Shown here in pieces: positions 45,401 through 58,223 of a DNA stretch of 64,000 bases. Source of the DNA: Ostrinia nubilalis. Taxonomy: Eukaryota; Arthropoda; Insecta; Lepidoptera; Crambidae. The position numbers and the translations under genes were made by a program. The first letter of the stretch is position 1, and each line of letters starts with the position of its first letter. Below the pieces are notes generated by a model. The model did not search any database and was not told the origin of the DNA. It was given only the letters and a program-made list of their open reading frames with translations. Where the stretch lies: NCBI RefSeq assembly GCF_963855985.1, contig NC_087114.1, positions 25,001-89,000 on the forward strand, given 5' to 3'.

Positions 45401-48400
45401 CGTGGTCAAGCTCAACAAAATCGAAAATCAACTCAAATTTCTAGAAAATAATAGCCTACCTATAGGTTATATACATCATTTTGAGCGCCACATTTTTGCC
45501 TACACCCCCGTAACATTTTGAGACCCCTAGCACCCTTCCCGGCGATTTTATTCAATTTTTTAGATTTTTAATATTGACTTAGAATTTTTTCATACAAAAT
45601 TTTTTAACTTGGTAATTTTTGGTCGGTTTTTCAAAATTTTTTCTTTTAAATAGGTTCACCCTTTTCGGTTTAGCACTCCCGTGACGTTCGATTGACATCG
45701 TTTCATACTAAATTCCGCTTTTTTGGTGGTCTTTAGTGTTTCTTTTGGGATCTGAGACGGTTTTTGGGCGTCATTTTCAAAATTTTCTAGGGCCACCCCC
45801 GGCGTTTTTCAGCTTTTTGGATTCGTCTCGGCGAGCCCTATCCATAGACACCTCATTTGTTGCGATCGGAGGTCAAAAACTTTAAAAAACAGGCAATACC
45901 TACCCCTAATTAGACCGAACCGAGGTTACGTGGTCAAGCTCAACAAAATCGAAAATCAACTCAAATTTCTAGAAAATAATAGCCTACCTATAGGTTATAT
46001 ACATCATTTTGAGCGCCACATTTTTGCCTACACCCCCGTAACATTTTGAGACCCCTAGCACCCTTCCCGGCGATTTTATTCAATTTTTTAGATTTTTAAT
46101 ATTGACTTAGAATTTTTTCATACAAAATTTTTTAACTTGGTAATTTTTGGTCGGTTTTTCAAAATTTTTTCTTTTAAATAGGTTCACCCTTTTCGGTTTA
46201 GCACTCCCGTGACGTTCGATTGACATCGTTTCATACTAAATTCCGCTTTTTTGGTGGTCTTTAGTGTTTCTTTTGGGATCTGAGACGGTTTTTGGGCGTC
46301 ATTTTCAAAATTTTCTAGGGCCACCCCCGGCGTTTTTCAGCTTTTTGGATTCGTCTCGGCGAGCCCTATCCATAGACACCTCATTTGTTGCGATCGGAGG
46401 TCAAAAACTTTAAAAAACAGGCAATACCTACCCCTAATTAGACCGAACCGAGGTTACGTGGTCAAGCTCAACAAAATCGAAAATCAACTCAAATTTCTAG
46501 AAAATAATAGCCTACCTATAGGTTATATACATCATTTTGAGCGCCACATTTTTGCCTACACCCCCGTAACATTTTGAGACCCCTAGCACCCTTCCCGGCG
46601 ATTTTATTCAATTTTTTAGATTTTTAATATTGACTTAGAATTTTTTCATACAAAATTTTTTAACTTGGTAATTTTTGGTCGGTTTTTCAAAATTTTTTCT
46701 TTTAAATAGGTTCACCCTTTTCGGTTTAGCACTCCCGTGACGTTCGATTGACATCGTTTCATACTAAATTCCGCTTTTTTGGTGGTCTTTAGTGTTTCTT
46801 TTGGGATCTGAGACGGTTTTTGGGCGTCATTTTCAAAATTTTCTAGGGCCACCCCCGGCGTTTTTCAGCTTTTTGGATTCGTCTCGGCGAGCCCTATCCA
46901 TAGACACCTCATTTGTTGCGATCGGAGGTCAAAAACTTTAAAAAACAGGCAATACCTACCCCTAATTAGACCGAACCGAGGTTACGTGGTCAAGCTCAAC
47001 AAAATCGAAAATCAACTCAAATTTCTAGAAAATAATAGCCTACCTATAGGTTATATACATCATTTTGAGCGCCACATTTTTGCCTACACCCCCGTAACAT
47101 TTTGAGACCCCTAGCACCCTTCCCGGCGATTTTATTCAATTTTTTAGATTTTTAATATTGACTTAGAATTTTTTCATACAAAATTTTTTAACTTGGTAAT
47201 TTTTGGTCGGTTTTTCAAAATTTTTTCTTTTAAATAGGTTCACCCTTTTCGGTTTAGCACTCCCGTGACGTTCGATTGACATCGTTTCATACTAAATTCC
47301 GCTTTTTTGGTGGTCTTTAGTGTTTCTTTTGGGATCTGAGACGGTTTTTGGGCGTCATTTTCAAAATTTTCTAGGGCCACCCCCGGCGTTTTTCAGCTTT
47401 TTGGATTCGTCTCGGCGAGCCCTATCCATAGACACCTCATTTGTTGCGATCGGAGGTCAAAAACTTTAAAAAACAGGCAATACCTACCCCTAATTAGACC
47501 GAACCGAGGTTACGTGGTCAAGCTCAACAAAATCGAAAATCAACTCAAATTTCTAGAAAATAATAGCCTACCTATAGGTTATATACATCATTTTGAGCGC
47601 CACATTTTTGCCTACACCCCCGTAACATTTTGAGACCCCTAGCACCCTTCCCGGCGATTTTATTCAATTTTTTAGATTTTTAATATTGACTTAGAATTTT
47701 TTCATACAAAATTTTTTAACTTGGTAATTTTTGGTCGGTTTTTCAAAATTTTTTCTTTTAAATAGGTTCACCCTTTTCGGTTTAGCACTCCCGTGACGTT
47801 CGATTGACATCGTTTCATACTAAATTCCGCTTTTTTGGTGGTCTTTAGTGTTTCTTTTGGGATCTGAGACGGTTTTTGGGCGTCATTTTCAAAATTTTCT
47901 AGGGCCACCCCCGGCGTTTTTCAGCTTTTTGGATTCGTCTCGGCGAGCCCTATCCATAGACACCTCATTTGTTGCGATCGGAGGTCAAAAACTTTAAAAA
48001 ACAGGCAATACCTACCCCTAATTAGACCGAACCGAGGTTACGTGGTCAAGCTCAACAAAATCGAAAATCAACTCAAATTTCTAGAAAATAATAGCCTACC
48101 TATAGGTTATATACATCATTTTGAGCGCCACATTTTTGCCTACACCCCCGTAACATTTTGAGACCCCTAGCACCCTTCCCGGCGATTTTATTCAATTTTT
48201 TAGATTTTTAATATTGACTTAGAATTTTTTCATACAAAATTTTTTAACTTGGTAATTTTTGGTCGGTTTTTCAAAATTTTTTCTTTTAAATAGGTTCACC
48301 CTTTTCGGTTTAGCACTCCCGTGACGTTCGATTGACATCGTTTCATACTAAATTCCGCTTTTTTGGTGGTCTTTAGTGTTTCTTTTGGGATCTGAGACGG

Positions 48401-51400
48401 TTTTTGGGCGTCATTTTCAAAATTTTCTAGGGCCACCCCCGGCGTTTTTCAGCTTTTTGGATTCGTCTCGGCGAGCCCTATCCATAGACACCTCATTTGT
48501 TGCGATCGGAGGTCAAAAACTTTAAAAAACAGGCAATACCTACCCCTAATTAGACCGAACCGAGGTTACGTGGTCAAGCTCAACAAAATCGAAAATCAAC
48601 TCAAATTTCTAGAAAATAATAGCCTACCTATAGGTTATATACATCATTTTGAGCGCCACATTTTTGCCTACACCCCCGTAACATTTTGAGACCCCTAGCA
48701 CCCTTCCCGGCGATTTTATTCAATTTTTTAGATTTTTAATATTGACTTAGAATTTTTTCATACAAAATTTTTTAACTTGGTAATTTTTGGTCGGTTTTTC
48801 AAAATTTTTTCTTTTAAATAGGTTCACCCTTTTCGGTTTAGCACTCCCGTGACGTTCGATTGACATCGTTTCATACTAAATTCCGCTTTTTTGGTGGTCT
48901 TTAGTGTTTCTTTTGGGATCTGAGACGGTTTTTGGGCGTCATTTTCAAAATTTTCTAGGGCCACCCCCGGCGTTTTTCAGCTTTTTGGATTCGTCTCGGC
49001 GAGCCCTATCCATAGACACCTCATTTGTTGCGATCGGAGGTCAAAAACTTTAAAAAACAGGCAATACCTACCCCTAATTAGACCGAACCGAGGTTACGTG
49101 GTCAAGCTCAACAAAATCGAAAATCAACTCAAATTTCTAGAAAATAATAGCCTACCTATAGGTTATATACATCATTTTGAGCGCCACATTTTTGCCTACA
49201 CCCCCGTAACATTTTGAGACCCCTAGCACCCTTCCCGGCGATTTTATTCAATTTTTTAGATTTTTAATATTGACTTAGAATTTTTTCATACAAAATTTTT
49301 TAACTTGGTAATTTTTGGTCGGTTTTTCAAAATTTTTTCTTTTAAATAGGTTCACCCTTTTCGGTTTAGCACTCCCGTGACGTTCGATTGACATCGTTTC
49401 ATACTAAATTCCGCTTTTTTGGTGGTCTTTAGTGTTTCTTTTGGGATCTGAGACGGTTTTTGGGCGTCATTTTCAAAATTTTCTAGGGCCACCCCCGGCG
49501 TTTTTCAGCTTTTTGGATTCGTCTCGGCGAGCCCTATCCATAGACACCTCATTTGTTGCGATCGGAGGTCAAAAACTTTAAAAAACAGGCAATACCTACC
49601 CCTAATTAGACCGAACCGAGGTTACGTGGTCAAGCTCAACAAAATCGAAAATCAACTCAAATTTCTAGAAAATAATAGCCTACCTATAGGTTATATACAT
49701 CATTTTGAGCGCCACATTTTTGCCTACACCCCCGTAACATTTTGAGACCCCTAGCACCCTTCCCGGCGATTTTATTCAATTTTTTAGATTTTTAATATTG
49801 ACTTAGAATTTTTTCATACAAAATTTTTTAACTTGGTAATTTTTGGTCGGTTTTTCAAAATTTTTTCTTTTAAATAGGTTCACCCTTTTCGGTTTAGCAC
49901 TCCCGTGACGTTCGATTGACATCGTTTCATACTAAATTCCGCTTTTTTGGTGGTCTTTAGTGTTTCTTTTGGGATCTGAGACGGTTTTTGGGCGTCATTT
50001 TCAAAATTTTCTAGGGCCACCCCCGGCGTTTTTCAGCTTTTTGGATTCGTCTCGGCGAGCCCTATCCATAGACACCTCATTTGTTGCGATCGGAGGTCAA
50101 AAACTTTAAAAAACAGGCAATACCTACCCCTAATTAGACCGAACCGAGGTTACGTGGTCAAGCTCAACAAAATCGAAAATCAACTCAAATTTCTAGAAAA
50201 TAATAGCCTACCTATAGGTTATATACATCATTTTGAGCGCCACATTTTTGCCTACACCCCCGTAACATTTTGAGACCCCTAGCACCCTTCCCGGCGATTT
50301 TATTCAATTTTTTAGATTTTTAATATTGACTTAGAATTTTTTCATACAAAATTTTTTAACTTGGTAATTTTTGGTCGGTTTTTCAAAATTTTTTCTTTTA
50401 AATAGGTTCACCCTTTTCGGTTTAGCACTCCCGTGACGTTCGATTGACATCGTTTCATACTAAATTCCGCTTTTTTGGTGGTCTTTAGTGTTTCTTTTGG
50501 GATCTGAGACGGTTTTTGGGCGTCATTTTCAAAATTTTCTAGGGCCACCCCCGGCGTTTTTCAGCTTTTTGGATTCGTCTCGGCGAGCCCTATCCATAGA
50601 CACCTCATTTGTTGCGATCGGAGGTCAAAAACTTTAAAAAACAGGCAATACCTACCCCTAATTAGACCGAACCGAGGTTACGTGGTCAAGCTCAACAAAA
50701 TCGAAAATCAACTCAAATTTCTAGAAAATAATAGCCTACCTATAGGTTATATACATCATTTTGAGCGCCACATTTTTGCCTACACCCCCGTAACATTTTG
50801 AGACCCCTAGCACCCTTCCCGGCGATTTTATTCAATTTTTTAGATTTTTAATATTGACTTAGAATTTTTTCATACAAAATTTTTTAACTTGGTAATTTTT
50901 GGTCGGTTTTTCAAAATTTTTTCTTTTAAATAGGTTCACCCTTTTCGGTTTAGCACTCCCGTGACGTTCGATTGACATCGTTTCATACTAAATTCCGCTT
51001 TTTTGGTGGTCTTTAGTGTTTCTTTTGGGATCTGAGACGGTTTTTGGGCGTCATTTTCAAAATTTTCTAGGGCCACCCCCGGCGTTTTTCAGCTTTTTGG
51101 ATTCGTCTCGGCGAGCCCTATCCATAGACACCTCATTTGTTGCGATCGGAGGTCAAAAACTTTAAAAAACAGGCAATACCTACCCCTAATTAGACCGAAC
51201 CGAGGTTACGTGGTCAAGCTCAACAAAATCGAAAATCAACTCAAATTTCTAGAAAATAATAGCCTACCTATAGGTTATATACATCATTTTGAGCGCCACA
51301 TTTTTGCCTACACCCCCGTAACATTTTGAGACCCCTAGCACCCTTCCCGGCGATTTTATTCAATTTTTTAGATTTTTAATATTGACTTAGAATTTTTTCA

Positions 51401-54400
51401 TACAAAATTTTTTAACTTGGTAATTTTTGGTCGGTTTTTCAAAATTTTTTCTTTTAAATAGGTTCACCCTTTTCGGTTTAGCACTCCCGTGACGTTCGAT
51501 TGACATCGTTTCATACTAAATTCCGCTTTTTTGGTGGTCTTTAGTGTTTCTTTTGGGATCTGAGACGGTTTTTGGGCGTCATTTTCAAAATTTTCTAGGG
51601 CCACCCCCGGCGTTTTTCAGCTTTTTGGATTCGTCTCGGCGAGCCCTATCCATAGACACCTCATTTGTTGCGATCGGAGGTCAAAAACTTTAAAAAACAG
51701 GCAATACCTACCCCTAATTAGACCGAACCGAGGTTACGTGGTCAAGCTCAACAAAATCGAAAATCAACTCAAATTTCTAGAAAATAATAGCCTACCTATA
51801 GGTTATATACATCATTTTGAGCGCCACATTTTTGCCTACACCCCCGTAACATTTTGAGACCCCTAGCACCCTTCCCGGCGATTTTATTCAATTTTTTAGA
51901 TTTTTAATATTGACTTAGAATTTTTTCATACAAAATTTTTTAACTTGGTAATTTTTGGTCGGTTTTTCAAAATTTTTTCTTTTAAATAGGTTCACCCTTT
52001 TCGGTTTAGCACTCCCGTGACGTTCGATTGACATCGTTTCATACTAAATTCCGCTTTTTTGGTGGTCTTTAGTGTTTCTTTTGGGATCTGAGACGGTTTT
52101 TGGGCGTCATTTTCAAAATTTTCTAGGGCCACCCCCGGCGTTTTTCAGCTTTTTGGATTCGTCTCGGCGAGCCCTATCCATAGACACCTCATTTGTTGCG
52201 ATCGGAGGTCAAAAACTTTAAAAAACAGGCAATACCTACCCCTAATTAGACCGAACCGAGGTTACGTGGTCAAGCTCAACAAAATCGAAAATCAACTCAA
52301 ATTTCTAGAAAATAATAGCCTACCTATAGGTTATATACATCATTTTGAGCGCCACATTTTTGCCTACACCCCCGTAACATTTTGAGACCCCTAGCACCCT
52401 TCCCGGCGATTTTATTCAATTTTTTAGATTTTTAATATTGACTTAGAATTTTTTCATACAAAATTTTTTAACTTGGTAATTTTTGGTCGGTTTTTCAAAA
52501 TTTTTTCTTTTAAATAGGTTCACCCTTTTCGGTTTAGCACTCCCGTGACGTTCGATTGACATCGTTTCATACTAAATTCCGCTTTTTTGGTGGTCTTTAG
52601 TGTTTCTTTTGGGATCTGAGACGGTTTTTGGGCGTCATTTTCAAAATTTTCTAGGGCCACCCCCGGCGTTTTTCAGCTTTTTGGATTCGTCTCGGCGAGC
52701 CCTATCCATAGACACCTCATTTGTTGCGATCGGAGGTCAAAAACTTTAAAAAACAGGCAATACCTACCCCTAATTAGACCGAACCGAGGTTACGTGGTCA
52801 AGCTCAACAAAATCGAAAATCAACTCAAATTTCTAGAAAATAATAGCCTACCTATAGGTTATATACATCATTTTGAGCGCCACATTTTTGCCTACACCCC
52901 CGTAACATTTTGAGACCCCTAGCACCCTTCCCGGCGATTTTATTCAATTTTTTAGATTTTTAATATTGACTTAGAATTTTTTCATACAAAATTTTTTAAC
53001 TTGGTAATTTTTGGTCGGTTTTTCAAAATTTTTTCTTTTAAATAGGTTCACCCTTTTCGGTTTAGCACTCCCGTGACGTTCGATTGACATCGTTTCATAC
53101 TAAATTCCGCTTTTTTGGTGGTCTTTAGTGTTTCTTTTGGGATCTGAGACGGTTTTTGGGCGTCATTTTCAAAATTTTCTAGGGCCACCCCCGGCGTTTT
53201 TCAGCTTTTTGGATTCGTCTCGGCGAGCCCTATCCATAGACACCTCATTTGTTGCGATCGGAGGTCAAAAACTTTAAAAAACAGGCAATACCTACCCCTA
53301 ATTAGACCGAACCGAGGTTACGTGGTCAAGCTCAACAAAATCGAAAATCAACTCAAATTTCTAGAAAATAATAGCCTACCTATAGGTTATATACATCATT
53401 TTGAGCGCCACATTTTTGCCTACACCCCCGTAACATTTTGAGACCCCTAGCACCCTTCCCGGCGATTTTATTCAATTTTTTAGATTTTTAATATTGACTT
53501 AGAATTTTTTCATACAAAATTTTTTAACTTGGTAATTTTTGGTCGGTTTTTCAAAATTTTTTCTTTTAAATAGGTTCACCCTTTTCGGTTTAGCACTCCC
53601 GTGACGTTCGATTGACATCGTTTCATACTAAATTCCGCTTTTTTGGTGGTCTTTAGTGTTTCTTTTGGGATCTGAGACGGTTTTTGGGCGTCATTTTCAA
53701 AATTTTCTAGGGCCACCCCCGGCGTTTTTCAGCTTTTTGGATTCGTCTCGGCGAGCCCTATCCATAGACACCTCATTTGTTGCGATCGGAGGTCAAAAAC
53801 TTTAAAAAACAGGCAATACCTACCCCTAATTAGACCGAACCGAGGTTACGTGGTCAAGCTCAACAAAATCGAAAATCAACTCAAATTTCTAGAAAATAAT
53901 AGCCTACCTATAGGTTATATACATCATTTTGAGCGCCACATTTTTGCCTACACCCCCGTAACATTTTGAGACCCCTAGCACCCTTCCCGGCGATTTTATT
54001 CAATTTTTTAGATTTTTAATATTGACTTAGAATTTTTTCATACAAAATTTTTTAACTTGGTAATTTTTGGTCGGTTTTTCAAAATTTTTTCTTTTAAATA
54101 GGTTCACCCTTTTCGGTTTAGCACTCCCGTGACGTTCGATTGACATCGTTTCATACTAAATTCCGCTTTTTTGGTGGTCTTTAGTGTTTCTTTTGGGATC
54201 TGAGACGGTTTTTGGGCGTCATTTTCAAAATTTTCTAGGGCCACCCCCGGCGTTTTTCAGCTTTTTGGATTCGTCTCGGCGAGCCCTATCCATAGACACC
54301 TCATTTGTTGCGATCGGAGGTCAAAAACTTTAAAAAACAGGCAATACCTACCCCTAATTAGACCGAACCGAGGTTACGTGGTCAAGCTCAACAAAATCGA

Positions 54401-55396
54401 AAATCAACTCAAATTTCTAGAAAATAATAGCCTACCTATAGGTTATATACATCATTTTGAGCGCCACATTTTTGCCTACACCCCCGTAACATTTTGAGAC
54501 CCCTAGCACCCTTCCCGGCGATTTTATTCAATTTTTTAGATTTTTAATATTGACTTAGAATTTTTTCATACAAAATTTTTTAACTTGGTAATTTTTGGTC
54601 GGTTTTTCAAAATTTTTTCTTTTAAATAGGTTCACCCTTTTCGGTTTAGCACTCCCGTGACGTTCGATTGACATCGTTTCATACTAAATTCCGCTTTTTT
54701 GGTGGTCTTTAGTGTTTCTTTTGGGATCTGAGACGGTTTTTGGGCGTCATTTTCAAAATTTTCTAGGGCCACCCCCGGCGTTTTTCAGCTTTTTGGATTC
54801 GTCTCGGCGAGCCCTATCCATAGACACCTCATTTGTTGCGATCGGAGGTCAAAAACTTTAAAAAACAGGCAATACCTACCCCTAATTAGACCGAACCGAG
54901 GTTACGTGGTCAAGCTCAACAAAATCGAAAATCAACTCAAATTTCTAGAAAATAATAGCCTACCTATAGGTTATATACATCATTTTGAGCGCCACATTTT
55001 TGCCTACACCCCCGTAACATTTTGAGACCCCTAGCACCCTTCCCGGCGATTTTATTCAATTTTTTAGATTTTTAATATTGACTTAGAATTTTTTCATACA
55101 AAATTTTTTAACTTGGTAATTTTTGGTCGGTTTTTCAAAATTTTTTCTTTTAAATAGGTTCACCCTTTTCGGTTTAGCACTCCCGTGACGTTCGATTGAC
55201 ATCGTTTCATACTAAATTCCGCTTTTTTGGTGGTCTTTAGTGTTTCTTTTGGGATCTGAGACGGTTTTTGGGCGTCATTTTCAAAATTTTCTAGGGCCAC
55301 CCCCGGCGTTTTTCAGCTTTTTGGATTCGTCTCGGCGAGCCCTATCCATAGACACCTCATTTGTTGCGATCGGAGGTCAAAAACTTTAAAAAACAG
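36453..55396 (+). repeat. 528-bp tandem monomer array B (35 full units plus a 464-bp partial unit)
   Basis: Unit starts (aactcaaatttctag) recur every 528 bp from 36453 to 54933. The period is exactly that of array A although the sequence has diverged at many positions (for example gcctacctataggttatatac against gcgcacctataggtattgtac). Units look identical to each other by inspection. The array ends at the same unit position as array A. The 78-codon frame of array A units is not open here, so the unit is not protein-coding. Confidence 0.9.
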
Positions 55397-55411
55397 CCCG
55401 CCCACCCACCC
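55397..55411 (-). other. Minus-strand G-quadruplex motif at the monomer/leader boundary of E6
   Basis: + strand CCCGCCCACCCACCC. The flanking monomer and leader sequences differ from E2, but the motif and its position are unchanged. Confidence 0.75.
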
Positions 55412-55876
55412 TTTTCTCTTTTACTAGGTAAACTTTTTAGATTGGGCCAAAAATTTTTATTTCGGTTTTCGGTTGATTTGGGTAGTGTTGACACTTAGGG
55501 ACTTTTTGACGAAATTTGGGTTTAGTTGTAAGTAGTTTTAGGTAATTTCGACCAGTTAACAAATTTAACTGTGACGAGTTAGACATATTTGACCGCTTCT
55601 GGACACGACGCTGCTGCAATCGGCACCTGCAAGAAAAAAAGACGCATTACAAAGTAATAAATACTCACCTGACACACCGACTGCCGCAGTGTCTGCCATC
55701 CAGACTGACGAGTACCTGAAAGGGGAAACAAGACTGTTTTTATTTTTACATTTTATACAATTTTATTTATATAACTTATACAAACCTTTATTTTATTTTA
55801 ACGCGGTCATACGGACTATTGATTTTTATCATCACATTGTACCACATTTTAGGAGACGCGCACCTCTGACGATATT
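55412..55876 (+). promoter_or_regulatory. E6 5' leader
   Basis: The first ~105 bp are particular to E6. From tttagttgtaagtag (about 55521) it matches E4 almost exactly. There is no + strand gene; it carries the antisense splice signals. Confidence 0.6.
55627..55863 (-). promoter_or_regulatory. Antisense splice signals in E6 leader (47-nt exon, 42-nt intron)
   Basis: On the minus strand: donor GAG|GTGCGC (exon ends at 55864), acceptor CCCCTTTCAG|GTACTC (exon starts at 55715), donor GTCAG|GTGAGT (exon ends at 55669, full consensus), acceptor TTTTTTTCTTGCAG|GTGCC (exon starts at 55626). Confidence 0.5.
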
Positions 55877-57304
55877 ATGTTCGGCTTCAGGACTCCAGCA
55901 AAGAAGCCCAGCGACGAGGTCCAGCAGAGGTCTCCGGAGTCCCCACCTATCAGGAGGGCAGGGAGAGTGAGACGCAGCGTCGGCGAGTGGGAGACAGGGA
56001 AAGCTGGGCTTTCTTCTGGCTCCGACTCAACCCCGCCGCAGGCCGAGCCCCCGAAGGCCCCCAAGAAACCCGCGCCAGTGCGCCGGGCTTCCGTGGAGGC
56101 AGCGTCGGCGAGCTCACCCAAGCTGCCCGCCACTGCAATCAAGGAAAGAACAGCCGAAGCCAGAGCCTGCCTGCAGAAGGCCAAGATGTCCCTTGGCACA
56201 GCCAGGAACCTGCGCGGTGACATCAAGACCGACGTCACGCAGGCTCTGGATCGGCTGTACCAGCTGGTGAAAGAGGCAGAGTTGGAGAGGAAGGGGAAGG
56301 CTCCGGCAAAGAAGGTCGCCGAGCCCGAACCTGTAAAAGAGAAGGAAGCGGATAGGGAAAGGGACAGTAGAGAGGAGGAGGACAGAATACTGGCTGAAAT
56401 CAGGGTAAACCGGAAACTCCTGCTGGAGAATAGCAAGAAACTGGATGAGATTAAGGAAGAGGCAGAGAAACATAGGACGAATATTGGGCAACCTACCTAT
56501 GCCAGCGTCGCGGCGTCCGTGCCCGGACAGCAGCGCCTGCCTGTTAGGTCGGCCCTGCACTCCATCGTGGTCACATCTAAGGACGCGATGGAGACAGGGG
56601 AGGAGGTGCTGCGGAAGGTCAGGGACGCCGTCAACGCTAAGGAGGGATGGGTGAAGGTCGATAAGATCAGAAAGGCCAAGGATCAAAAGATTATTATGGG
56701 GTGTAGCACAGAGGAAGAAAGGAGGAAAGTAAAGGCTAGAATAGTGGACGGGGGCCTCCTAGTCGCGGAGGACATGAAAAATAAAGACCCGCTTCTAGTC
56801 CTGAAGGACGTCCTGTTGCTTAACAGCGACGAGGACGTCCTGAAGGCTCTTCGCAACCAGAACAGGGGTATTTTTCATGAACTCCGCGAGGGGGAGGACC
56901 GCGTCCAAGTAAGATACACAAAGAAAGCCAGAAACCCCCATACACGTCACATAGTTGTGAGCGTATCGCCGGCAATCTGGCAGAGAGCGACTGAGGCGGG
57001 AACCGTGCACATCGACTTGCAGCACATCCGAGTGGCCGACCAGTCACCGCTGGTGCAGTGCACCAAGTGTCTGGGTTACGGCCACAGCAAGCGATTCTGC
57101 ACGGAGCCCGCGGATGTCTGCAGCCACTGTGGAGGGCCACACCTTAGCACCGACTGCGCCGAGAAGCTCGCTGGTGGGGCACCGTCGTGCCGGAACTGCC
57201 AGCGAGCCAAAGCGGAGCACGTCCAGCACAATGCGTTCAGCAATGACTGCCCAGTGCGCAGGCGGTGGGACGCGTTGGCCAGATCCACAGTGGCGTACTG
57301 CTAA
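55877..57304 (+). CDS. Gag-like ORF1 protein of E6, 475 aa
   Basis: Intact Gag with the same layout as E2 and E4. The charged region (~155-205) is the most variable part; the core from TYASVAAS and the three CCHC knuckles (395-408, 415-427, 438-458) are nearly invariant. No ORF2 follows. The +1 frame is open past the stop to about 57587, as in E4. Confidence 0.92.
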   Translation: MFGFRTPAKKPSDEVQQRSPESPPIRRAGRVRRSVGEWETGKAGLSSGSDSTPPQAEPPKAPKKPAPVRRASVEAASASSPKLPATAIKERTAEARACLQKAKMSLGTARNLRGDIKTDVTQALDRLYQLVKEAELERKGKAPAKKVAEPEPVKEKEADRERDSREEEDRILAEIRVNRKLLLENSKKLDEIKEEAEKHRTNIGQPTYASVAASVPGQQRLPVRSALHSIVVTSKDAMETGEEVLRKVRDAVNAKEGWVKVDKIRKAKDQKIIMGCSTEEERRKVKARIVDGGLLVAEDMKNKDPLLVLKDVLLLNSDEDVLKALRNQNRGIFHELREGEDRVQVRYTKKARNPHTRHIVVSVSPAIWQRATEAGTVHIDLQHIRVADQSPLVQCTKCLGYGHSKRFCTEPADVCSHCGGPHLSTDCAEKLAGGAPSCRNCQRAKAEHVQHNAFSNDCPVRRRWDALARSTVAYC

Positions 57305-58056
57305 GGTTGCCCCGGGCGATAACTCCATCCAGCTCACAACTATCCCGGTCTTCAACTGCCTCGTCCGTCGCTGCAAATCTGTAAAAGAAAAAGAAATTAT
57401 TAGCAACATAAAAATAACCTTGAAATTTGAATTTAAAAACTGCAAATATTTGGCTTTAAATCTAGAACACAAAATAACAACAAAAATACAAAATTCAAAA
57501 TTTACAGAAATCAATCAAATAGATAACAATTTGATGGCCAAATTGGACTATTTGCAAATAAAAACTCATTTCGCAAACATAAAATAGCATAAAGGCGCAC
57601 ACATAATATTATTTAAATAAGATCTATGTTATCTAGATATTATTAGAATATCATAGATTAACATAAACATAAGTATGCAAATGAGTAACAAAATAACCAG
57701 ATATTATCCAAATTTCCGAACTCTTGATATCTAAATAATTAAAAAACTTACCCAGAATAGAAAGCAAATAAGTAACACCTGTGTCCTGAAACCAAACAAA
57801 GCATAAATCAGATAAATGACAAAACAAGGAAAATAATAAAAATTAGAAAACATAAATTGGCACCTAAAACAGAACTAACATTAAGATAAATAGTAAAATC
57901 AAAACAAGCATTTTAGAACATATTTTAAAAATTATCAAACATTAAAAGCAAATAAACATAGGTAAAAAATCCAACTAAACCTTTTAAAAACAAACCAGAC
58001 AAAAAATTGAAAATAACATAATAAAAAAGGCTCTAATATGCAATCGTCAGAGGTGC

Positions 58057-58059
<3 letters not shown>
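57305..58059 (+). other. E6 3' UTR
   Basis: AT-rich, nearly identical to E4. It differs by a few substitutions and a short deletion near 57920. No RT remnant. Confidence 0.7.
58031..58052 (+). other. Conserved 3' terminal hairpin of E6 (one mismatch)
   Basis: CTCTAA (58031-58036) opposite TCAGAG (58047-58052): the fifth pair is A/C, so the stem is weakened by one mismatch. The loop tatgcaatcg and downstream gtgcat are kept. Confidence 0.65.
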
Positions 58060-58111
<52 letters not shown>

Positions 58112-58114
<3 letters not shown>

Positions 58115-58221
58115 AACCTAACCTAACCTAACCTAACCTAACCTAACCTAACCTAACCTAACCTAACCTAACCTAACCTAACCTAACCTAACCTAACCTA
58201 ACCTAACCTAACCTAACCTAA
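58112..58221. repeat. Telomeric array T6, (CCTAA)22
   Basis: 110 bp of perfect units between E6 and E7. Confidence 0.98.
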
Positions 58222-58223
58222 CC

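Larger units (their letters stand above)
36451..58111 (+). mobile_element. E6: gag-only telomeric retrotransposon with a second giant monomer array
   Basis: The order is the same as E2: about 35.9 tandem 528-bp monomers (type B), leader, Gag ORF (55877-57304), 3' UTR, hairpin, 52-A tail (58060-58111). From about 55520 to its end it is nearly identical to E4, while its monomers are of type B. No RT is encoded. Confidence 0.85.

Noticed and set aside
1504..55396. CRISPR-like or satellite-only interpretation of the 528-bp repeats
   Set aside because: Units are contiguous without spacers and always sit 5' of the Gag element in fixed phase, so they are treated as element monomers.
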